A stretch of DNA of 10,293 nucleotides from Lachnospiraceae bacterium (GTDB taxonomy: Bacteria; Bacillota_A; Clostridia; Lachnospirales; Lachnospiraceae), in contig JAFZKM010000091.1 in NCBI GenBank assembly GCA_017553665.1, positions 1-10,293 on the forward strand. The letters are read 5' to 3'. A program made the translations under genes and the position numbers. The notes under the pieces are model-generated. The model searched no databases and had not been told where the DNA came from. It worked only from the letters and a program-made list of their open reading frames with translations. Position 1 is the stretch's first letter, and each line of letters opens with the position of its first letter. Positions 1-5,406 of this stretch are shown one piece after another.

Positions 1-51
1 CAATTCATCAAGGATTTATGGTGATCGGTTTTTTTCTTTCGAATATTTGTC

Positions 52-91
52 AAGAAAAAGGGGCGCCGCACTTTCTTAGTGCGACAGCCCC
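52..91 (-). terminator. Rho-independent terminator of the split-barrel gene
   Basis: Read on the minus strand, arms GGGGCTGTCGCAC and GTGCGGCGCCCC pair over 12 base pairs, including one G-U pair and one bulged U. The loop is 7 nt and the stem is followed directly by TTTTTCTTG. It starts 12 nt after the TAA of the upstream minus-strand gene (stop at 104-106). There is no T-run on the other side, so it should act on leftward transcription only. Confidence 0.92.
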
Positions 92-103
92 TAGGTCCGG
101 GTC

Positions 104-496
104 TTAAAGTTTGAATGTCCTCGCAGGCACTCCAAATGAAGAGAATGTGGCTTCAGCGTCTTCGAAATAGAGAACCTCGGTATTGTCATCGTTCTCGTTA
201 TACATTCCGCGGAGTTGGGGATAATCGTCGAGCATGTGCTTCTTTGCCTCGACGCGCTCGTCAGCGATGAGCTTGCCGCTCACGCGGATCCACTGACCGT
301 CCATGAAAGCGCAGATCTCAGCCTTGGGATTGGCATGGAGCTGTTTCGATACAGGCTTGATCTTGCCTGTCTGGATATAAAGCTTGCCTTCAAAAATGGA
401 AACTGTTCCGAAAGGACGTACTCTGGGCTGATCGCCCTCAACTGTCTCGAGATAATAAGTTCCGCATTTCTTTAAAAAATCATATACTTCCTGCAT
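104..496 (-). CDS. Pyridoxamine 5'-phosphate oxidase-like FMN-binding split-barrel protein
   Basis: This 130-residue protein matches the short PNPOx-like split-barrel family common in Clostridia and is full length for that group. Family marks visible are the N-terminal helix and strand (VYDFLKKCGTYYLETV), the RVRPFGTV segment that in relatives lies near the flavin phosphate, a VSKQLHANPKAEICAF stretch, and a C-terminal aromatic strand ending in TFSSFG. Members bind FMN or F420 and act as small cytoplasmic oxidoreductases or flavin carriers, mostly with unknown substrate; true PdxH is much longer, so pyridoxine synthesis should not be inferred. The ATG start is supported by AGGAGAAGGG just upstream. 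It lies 73 nt after the RNA methyltransferase gene but appears to have its own promoter, and it ends in a strong terminator. Confidence 0.9.
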   Translation of the reverse strand: MQEVYDFLKKCGTYYLETVEGDQPRVRPFGTVSIFEGKLYIQTGKIKPVSKQLHANPKAEICAFMDGQWIRVSGKLIADERVEAKKHMLDDYPQLRGMYNENDDNTEVLYFEDAEATFSSFGVPARTFKL

Positions 497-551
497 TTCC
501 CTTCTCCTTTTCTTTTTGTCCGTGATATGGCGAAATACACGCCTCGTAAAG

Positions 552-560
552 ATTATAGCA
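552..560 (-). promoter_or_regulatory. Extended -10 promoter for the split-barrel gene
   Basis: On the minus strand TGCTATAAT gives a perfect TATAAT box with the TG of an extended -10, 55 nt before the ATG at 496. The best -35 at 17-bp spacing is TGTGCA (575-580), which matches the consensus poorly; that is tolerable for an extended -10 promoter. The -35 side overlaps the last codons of the methyltransferase gene. A short inverted repeat (560-573) lies immediately upstream. Function is inferred from sequence match only. Confidence 0.6.
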
Positions 561-569
561 TAGATTTAT

Positions 570-1424
570 CTATCTGCACAGTTCCCAGAAGGTGACGGCA
601 GAGGCAGCCGCGACATTCAGCGAGTCCACGCCGTTCCACATCGGAATGATCGCGATGTGATCCGAGGCAGCGAGGGTTTCTTTTTTTATGCCGGTGCTTT
701 CGGTTCCGAAAATGACCGCGAGACGGTCATGATCCTTTAGCAGCGGTGAAGAGAGCGGGATCGCGTCCTCGGTGAGTGCCATTGAGACAATGGTATATCC
801 GGTCTTCTTCAGGACTGCCATATAGTCGGTACGCTTGTCGAAAAACGCGAACGGCAGAGCAAATACTGTGCCCATTGATACGCGTGCGGCGCGCCTGTAC
901 AGGGGATCGGAACATGCGGCTGTCAGAAGTACCGCGTCAATACCGAGCGCGGCGGCGGATCTGAAGATCGCGCCGACATTGGTCGGGTTCATCACATCTT
1001 CGAGAACGCAGACACGGCTGCCGTATTCGAGAAGGCCTTCGGGTTCAAGAGGCTTGGGGCGCTCCATCGCGCAGAGCACGCCGCGGGTCAGGTTATAGCC
1101 GGTGAGTTCGTGTATTACATCAAGAGGTGCGACGAAGACCGGAAGTTTGCTGAATGTTTCGGCAGCGTCGGTATCACAGTACCATGGATAGGGCCCGGCG
1201 GCCTTAAGCAGAGTATCAAGCATTCCCGACTCAAAGCATTTCTCTTCGACCAGGAACGATATCGGTCTGCAGCCCTTCTCGAGAGCGCGCGATATCACAA
1301 GCTCAGTTTCGGCAATGAACACGCCGCCGGCGGGTTCGTAAAAACGCTTCAACTGGACCTCATTGAGTTCCGTATACATTTCAAGTCTGCTGTCATGCAG
1401 ATCTGTTATCCTGATGATATCCAT
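570..1424 (-). CDS. TrmH/SpoU-family RNA 2'-O-ribose methyltransferase
   Basis: This 284-residue SPOUT-class enzyme should transfer a methyl group from S-adenosylmethionine to a ribose 2'-OH in rRNA or tRNA; the exact target cannot be read from sequence. Residues 1-120 resemble the N-terminal substrate-binding region (including the FIAETELVISRAL segment). The catalytic knot domain has motif 1 NPTNVGAIFRSAAALG (N149, G151, R155), motif 2 VIFGTESTGI (E242) and motif 3 IPMWNGVDSLNVAAA (S268, N270), all intact. The ATG at 1424 is chosen because relatives begin with a similar M-x-I-I-R-I start. An in-frame TTG at 1442 has a weak AAGAAG upstream and would add six residues. The gene follows the GH5 gene by 54 nt with no terminator seen between them, so readthrough is possible. 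It looks like a housekeeping gene unrelated to sugar use. Confidence 0.9.
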   Translation of the reverse strand: MDIIRITDLHDSRLEMYTELNEVQLKRFYEPAGGVFIAETELVISRALEKGCRPISFLVEEKCFESGMLDTLLKAAGPYPWYCDTDAAETFSKLPVFVAPLDVIHELTGYNLTRGVLCAMERPKPLEPEGLLEYGSRVCVLEDVMNPTNVGAIFRSAAALGIDAVLLTAACSDPLYRRAARVSMGTVFALPFAFFDKRTDYMAVLKKTGYTIVSMALTEDAIPLSSPLLKDHDRLAVIFGTESTGIKKETLAASDHIAIIPMWNGVDSLNVAAASAVTFWELCR

Positions 1425-1478
1425 GTCTAAAGAATAACACAAAATGCTTCTTGCGTCTTATTTTTTCTGAGCCATGGC

Positions 1479-2654
1479 TTATTTTAGCACTTCCAGTATA
1501 CCGCTGCGGATATGCGAGAAGTCATAATATACATTTCCTATGCCGACTTCTTTGAACAGCCCGAGCAGGAACGAGGCCTGTGCCTTCTGCGCGGGAGTCG
1601 CGTCCGGATAACAGCCCCATTCACCGATCAGAGTCGGGAGCGCGAGGCGTTTCGCGGTCTCGAAGAGACTGCCGAATATGAAAGCCACGCGGTCGGTGCC
1701 GCCCTCGTCGTAGGCGTCGGTATCGACCATGATGTCATAGCCGTGAGGAGCCCAGACCTGTCCGGGGATCACGCTGCCGTCGGGATACTGCGCGGGACGG
1801 ATAGACGAAGGGATTCCCGCGTTCGCGAAGTAATTGCTCTCGAGGAATATAAGTGTTTCGCCGTCGACGCTTCTGATGGCGCGGGCAACCTCGTCGTAGA
1901 ACGGGTTCAGTGTTTCTGTTTCGAAGGCAGCCGTGATGGGGGCGATCCTGTCGACTATTTCCGCAATGGATTGGGGATTGTCAAAGGGTGAAGCGGGCTC
2001 GGCACCGGTTTCAGCAGCTATCTGCGCGGCTGCGGCTTCCGCTTCTCCGAGTATCTCCGCCACCTGCGCGCCGGGAGTGCCCGGGAAGGGCTCGTTCATG
2101 ATATCGTATCCGATGACATACGGATTGTCTTTGAAATGCTCCGCGATATGCTTCCAGAGATTGACATAATGGGTGCGGATCCCGATACCGTCGGGAGCGG
2201 CGGTGTTGCGCCAGAAATTGTCAAAGGCGTGCTGTACCGCGGGACTTATAAGGTATGACTCGCTCCAAAGCCCGGTGCGGATATGCTCGCAGTCATCGGT
2301 GATAGTGGCCCACGCCGGAGCGCCGTCCTCAAAGACCACGCCGAAGAGATCCTGATGCATATCGAGGAACACACAGATGCCTTCGGCGGCAGCCATTTCG
2401 ACGATCCTGTCGAGGCGCATGAAATATTCGTCATTATACACGCCGGGCATAGGCTCGGCGCCGTCCCAGAAGATCCCGAGACGGATCAGATCAAAGCCGT
2501 TTTCACGCAGAAAGCGGAAATCTTCGGGGGTATAGTCACCGATGTAATCGAGGAATTTGTCCTTACAGACCATATTTATGCCGCGGGCGATGAAAGGCTT
2601 TCCGTCACTTGTGACGAAGCCGGTGCCGGCGGTTCTTATCTTCTTTATGCTCAT
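1479..2654 (-). CDS. Cytoplasmic GH5 glycoside hydrolase, endoglycoceramidase/glucosylceramidase-like
   Basis: This 391-residue TIM-barrel retaining glycosidase of family GH5 has its acid/base glutamate at E188 (GYDIMNEP) and its nucleophile at E345 (LIGEWG). The DMHQDLFG motif around H100 and the WAPHGYD motif are characteristic of the endoglycoceramidase-like branch of GH5 rather than of cellulases. No signal peptide or lipobox is present, so the enzyme should act in the cytoplasm on an imported glycoside. An Ala/Glu-rich insertion occupies about residues 193-248. The start is the ATG at 2654, which has GGAAAGGAGA upstream and overlaps the symporter's stop codon in an ATGA arrangement, implying translational coupling; upstream in-frame codons lie inside the symporter gene. 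The substrate is not known; a beta-glucoside of a lipid, sterol or plant aglycone is plausible. Family membership is firm, subfamily moderate. Confidence 0.88.
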   Translation of the reverse strand: MSIKKIRTAGTGFVTSDGKPFIARGINMVCKDKFLDYIGDYTPEDFRFLRENGFDLIRLGIFWDGAEPMPGVYNDEYFMRLDRIVEMAAAEGICVFLDMHQDLFGVVFEDGAPAWATITDDCEHIRTGLWSESYLISPAVQHAFDNFWRNTAAPDGIGIRTHYVNLWKHIAEHFKDNPYVIGYDIMNEPFPGTPGAQVAEILGEAEAAAAQIAAETGAEPASPFDNPQSIAEIVDRIAPITAAFETETLNPFYDEVARAIRSVDGETLIFLESNYFANAGIPSSIRPAQYPDGSVIPGQVWAPHGYDIMVDTDAYDEGGTDRVAFIFGSLFETAKRLALPTLIGEWGCYPDATPAQKAQASFLLGLFKEVGIGNVYYDFSHIRSGILEVLK

Positions 2655-4072
2655 TTCGCTGATTCTCCTTTCCCTTCTCTTGCGGCAACATTGAACTCGG
2701 ATATCTCTTCCTCCAGGTCGCGTCCGATCGGGAAGAACAGCATCGGGATCATGCCGGCAAGGCACATTACGATCGGCACGAGGCCAGCGCCTATGCGGAT
2801 TCCGCGGACCGCGGTCTCGGACTGGACTTCAAGCGTTCCGTCATAGCCGTAGCGGCTCAGGATACTCGAAAAGATTGTGGTCTGGAAGCTCGTGAGCGAG
2901 GTCGTGAGCAGCGCGAACAGGCCGCCGTACAGACCGGTCTTTCGGGTGCCGGTGCGCATTTCATCGTAATCGATCAGTTCGCCGTTTAAGACCACGCCGG
3001 CTGTCTGGATGACATTTAGCGCGAATACGATCAGGATGTAGCTGAAGACCGCCTGCCAGCCCTGCTTTATGAAGAGCAGGCTCGCGAAGCCCATTACCGC
3101 GGGGATCAGCGCGAGAAGAGAGATGCGCTTGGCGCCGAACTTTTTGATCTGACGGCCCGCCCAGGGCAGCAGGAGCAGCATGATCACGCCGGGCACCATG
3201 TCAGCTATCGTCGCGACTGTTCCGGATGAGCATACGACGCTGTCCATGAAATACAGGAACGGCGTGAAATAGAAGCCTACGGCGCCTCTCGCGATGATGT
3301 AGAAGAGCAGGTAGGTGATAAAAGGCTTTGAAAAAATGATCTTGCGGACATCGGTCCAAAGCTCTTTGAGATTCTTATGCTCGGGAGGTGTCGCGGTCTC
3401 ATACAGGGACGCGTTTTCCTTAAGCGTGCGGAGCGCGACGAAATACATGCCCGCGTTTATAAGGATCACGAGCGAGAAGATCGGTATGACGAGTTCCCTT
3501 TTGCCGTCGCCGACCAGAAGCAGTGTCGGGATGATCGTTGTTACGGCGCCGAGGAAATTGCCGATGTAGGTGCGGATGATCTCGACGTCCACGCGCTCCT
3601 CTTTGTCAGGGGCAGCGAGCAGGAAATAAGAATTATACGCGACGGAATACACCGTGTAAGCCGTATCGAAAACGAACAGCTCGGTCAGCAGCACGGCAAA
3701 GATGACCCAGTCCTTCCAGGAAGGCGAGGACAGGAGCATCAGAAAGATCGATATGAGCATCGTGGGAGCCGTTACCTTCATCAGGTAGACGTACTTTCCG
3801 CGCTTTTTGTCATAGGGTTTGCGGTCGATATATGAACCAAGCAGAGGGTCGTTGATCGCGTTCCAGATATTGTAGATGAGATAGATCCATCCGTAGAATT
3901 TCGCGTCGAGCCCGATGATGTCCGTGTAGAACTTCATGAGCGTGTTGTGGATGATGATCGGTCCGATGACCGATGCGGGTCCGGGCAGCGCGAGAGTGAG
4001 CTTCTCCTTAAAGGTGAGGCGCGTGCCGCTCAGACGAAACATACTTTTAAGCTTGTCTCCGATTTTTCCCAT
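2651..4072 (-). CDS. GPH-family (MFS_2) glycoside/cation symporter
   Basis: This 473-residue protein has about 12 hydrophobic membrane segments. The GPH (glycoside-pentoside-hexuronide:cation symporter) signature is clear: NDPLLGSYIDR (D75) after the second segment, followed by a basic KKRGKY loop, and GELIDYDEMRTGTRKTG (D368, D370, E371) in the second half. It should import a glycoside with Na+ or H+ across the cytoplasmic membrane. The ATG at 4072 follows a strong GGAGG at 5-nt spacing; a TTG at 4084 overlaps that ribosome binding site and is unlikely to be used. Its last 4 nt overlap the GH5 gene, making transport and hydrolysis one translational unit. Transcription should start from the MerR-type promoter immediately upstream. 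The solute is unknown. Confidence 0.93.
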   Translation of the reverse strand: MGKIGDKLKSMFRLSGTRLTFKEKLTLALPGPASVIGPIIIHNTLMKFYTDIIGLDAKFYGWIYLIYNIWNAINDPLLGSYIDRKPYDKKRGKYVYLMKVTAPTMLISIFLMLLSSPSWKDWVIFAVLLTELFVFDTAYTVYSVAYNSYFLLAAPDKEERVDVEIIRTYIGNFLGAVTTIIPTLLLVGDGKRELVIPIFSLVILINAGMYFVALRTLKENASLYETATPPEHKNLKELWTDVRKIIFSKPFITYLLFYIIARGAVGFYFTPFLYFMDSVVCSSGTVATIADMVPGVIMLLLLPWAGRQIKKFGAKRISLLALIPAVMGFASLLFIKQGWQAVFSYILIVFALNVIQTAGVVLNGELIDYDEMRTGTRKTGLYGGLFALLTTSLTSFQTTIFSSILSRYGYDGTLEVQSETAVRGIRIGAGLVPIVMCLAGMIPMLFFPIGRDLEEEISEFNVAAREGKGESAK

Positions 4073-4104
4073 GTAAACCTCCAATAATAACTTCCCATGA
4101 TCTG

Positions 4105-4135
4105 AATTTACACCTTAAAGTTACTTTAATGTCAA
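4105..4135 (-). promoter_or_regulatory. MerR-type promoter with 19-bp spacer for symporter-GH5
   Basis: On the minus strand a perfect -35 TTGACA (4130-4135) and a -10 TAAATT (4105-4110, 4 of 6 consensus) are separated by exactly 19 bp, longer than the usual 17. MerR-family activators work on such overlong spacers by untwisting the DNA. The spacer is filled by a dyad symmetry centred on 4122. The predicted start, near 4098, leaves a leader of about 26 nt containing the GGAGG site of the symporter gene. Confidence 0.8.
4112..4132. promoter_or_regulatory. Operator dyad for the divergent MerR regulator
   Basis: The 15-bp sequence TTAAAGTTACTTTAA (4115-4129) is a perfect palindrome around a central T. 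It extends to 4112-4132 with one mismatched pair (4114/4130) out of ten. Length and placement between the -35 and -10 boxes match MerR-family operators. It should be the binding site of the regulator encoded at 4171-4986. Confidence 0.75.
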
Positions 4136-4153
4136 GCAGAAAAATGGTATGAT
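4125..4153 (+). promoter_or_regulatory. Candidate promoter of the merR-family gene
   Basis: Two candidates overlap or adjoin the operator. One is an extended -10, TGGTATGAT, with its -10 hexamer at 4148-4153; this would start transcription only about 10 nt before the ATG. The other is a -10 TTTAAT at 4125-4130 with a weak -35 CTGAAT at 4102-4107 and 17-bp spacing; it lies within the dyad and would give a leader of about 34 nt. The second fits autorepression better. The choice is unresolved. Confidence 0.4.
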
Positions 4154-4170
4154 GAAAAAAGGAGGCGGGC

Positions 4171-4986
4171 ATGAAAGAATTCTACACCGTGGGCGAGGTC
4201 GCGAAGATATTCAATATCCCGGCGCCGACGCTCAGATATTATGACGACATAGAGCTGATCAGTCCATGGAAGACGGGCGAGAACGGCTACAGATACTACT
4301 CGAAGGCGCAGTTTGAGATCATTGCGATGATATCGTTCATGCGCTCCATCGGCACGCCCATCAAAAGGCTGAAGGAGATACTGAACGAAGAAGGGGCGGA
4401 GGGCATCATTGCGGAGCTCACCCGGTATGACGCCGAGATCGACGAACGCATAGCCGACTTAAAGCGCCTGAAGAAGAAGGTGCGGCTCTTCGGCGACAAT
4501 ATAACGAAGACCTGCGGACCGGACCGCGTTACGGTCGAAGACCTTCCCGACATGTATCTCATGTGCAAGCCGTTCGGCGACGAGGATGAACTTGACATCG
4601 ACGAGATCATAAAAGCTACCGTGGCGGCGGAAAAATGGGCGGATACCGCGGGCATCATTTCCACGATCACGCCGGAAAACCTCGAAGCAGGGAACTTCCA
4701 CACCTACGAGAAATACGGCTATATCTCGGAGCTGCGCTGGCCTGCGCAGAACCGCTACACCTCCGTCCTGCCCGGCGGGAAATACGTGTGCGGGAGCATG
4801 AAGATAAAGACGGTGGAGCATTTTGAGGCGGATGCCGCGTATAGGGAAATGATGGAATTCATCGCGGCGGAAGGGCTGAAGATCAGCGGCCCCGCGATAG
4901 AGAGGAACATACTGGATCTGTACAGCGGGAACCGCTACAGTCCGACGATGTATTTCAGGATATACATACCCGTAACGTTGCATTGA
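4171..4986 (+). CDS. MerR-family transcriptional regulator with GyrI-like effector domain
   Basis: This 271-residue protein has an N-terminal MerR winged helix-turn-helix (about 1-72): FYTVGEVAKIFNIPAPTLRY, then the wing NGYRYYSKAQ. A dimerising helix follows (about 75-112). A BmrR/GyrI-like ligand-binding domain occupies the C-terminal half (about 120-271). The domain keeps the GPAIER motif (E244) and ends in IYIPV, but has R263 where many relatives carry a glutamate before that strand. It probably activates the divergent symporter-GH5 genes and represses itself through the dyad at 4112-4132. A strong AGGAGG precedes the ATG. Relatives with this effector domain bind lipophilic or cationic molecules, so the inducer may be the imported glycoside or its aglycone; that is inference. 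Confidence 0.92.
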   Translation: MKEFYTVGEVAKIFNIPAPTLRYYDDIELISPWKTGENGYRYYSKAQFEIIAMISFMRSIGTPIKRLKEILNEEGAEGIIAELTRYDAEIDERIADLKRLKKKVRLFGDNITKTCGPDRVTVEDLPDMYLMCKPFGDEDELDIDEIIKATVAAEKWADTAGIISTITPENLEAGNFHTYEKYGYISELRWPAQNRYTSVLPGGKYVCGSMKIKTVEHFEADAAYREMMEFIAAEGLKISGPAIERNILDLYSGNRYSPTMYFRIYIPVTLH

Positions 4987-5006
4987 TCTGCCGAGTATGA
5001 TAGAAT
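4978..5006 (+). promoter_or_regulatory. Weak candidate promoter for tautomerase-kinase
   Basis: A -35-like TTGCAT (4978-4983) and a -10-like TAGAAT (5001-5006) are 17 bp apart, overlapping the end of the merR-family gene and 50 nt before the tautomerase start. The -35 matches only 3 of 6 positions. No terminator lies between merR and the tautomerase gene, so cotranscription is an equal possibility. Confidence 0.25.
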
Positions 5007-5056
5007 TTTAGGACAGGTTACTTACAGAAAATACAACCCGCAAGGAGGTTTTATCT

Positions 5057-5398
5057 ATGCCCTTTATTGATACCAAACTGACACAGAAGGTTACGGATCC
5101 GCAGAAGGATCTGATCAAGTCCCGCTTCGGCGAAGCCCTGAAGCTGCTCAACAAGACCGAGGATTATCTGATGGTCGGCATTGCGGACGGATACGATCTG
5201 TATTTCGGCGGAAAAAAGCTCGAGAAGGGCGCTTATGTTGAGGTGAGCCTCCTGGGCAGCGCGCCGTCGGCAGCTTACGAGAAGATGACGGACGCCATCT
5301 GCACGATACTCGACGATATTCTCGGAATACCCGGGAAGGCAGTCTATGTAACATATCACGGCCTGAAGGACTGGGGCTGGAACGGGAGTAATTTCTGA
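5057..5398 (+). CDS. MIF-family tautomerase (macrophage migration inhibitory factor homologue)
   Basis: This 113-residue protein is the usual length for the MIF/D-dopachrome tautomerase branch of the tautomerase superfamily. After removal of the initiator Met it begins with Pro1, the catalytic base. Lys32 (NKTEDY), the FGG turn at 49-51, the SLLG strand and Tyr96, aligned with Tyr95 of human MIF, are conserved, as is the C-terminal GWNGSNF, which resembles GWNNSTF of MIF. Human Asn97 is replaced by Thr98, and the CxxC oxidoreductase motif of mammalian MIF is absent. MIF enzymes form trimers and interconvert keto and enol forms of phenylpyruvate or hydroxyphenylpyruvate; the physiological substrate in bacteria is usually unknown. 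AAGGAGG precedes the ATG by 9 nt. The kinase gene begins 8 nt after its stop, which suggests a joint operon. Confidence 0.9.
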   Translation: MPFIDTKLTQKVTDPQKDLIKSRFGEALKLLNKTEDYLMVGIADGYDLYFGGKKLEKGAYVEVSLLGSAPSAAYEKMTDAICTILDDILGIPGKAVYVTYHGLKDWGWNGSNF

Positions 5399-5406
5399 GG
5401 TCTCTT

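Noticed and set aside
1..51. T-rich stretch at the window start as a possible terminator of a rightward gene
   Set aside because: No stem precedes the T-run within the window and no coding frame reaches it; the edge cuts off the context.
104..496. Pyridoxamine phosphate oxidase PdxH
   Set aside because: At 130 residues it is far shorter than PdxH and lacks its C-terminal region; only the split-barrel fold is supported.
1471..1481. Palindrome AGCCATGGCT after the GH5 stop as a possible terminator
   Set aside because: It has no loop and is followed on the minus strand by an A-rich rather than T-rich stretch, so it does not fit a rho-independent terminator.
2655..2765. Upstream extension of the GH5 gene by 37 codons
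   Set aside because: The extension lies inside the symporter gene in another frame, is Arg-rich without family similarity, and the ATG at 2654 has a good ribosome binding site.
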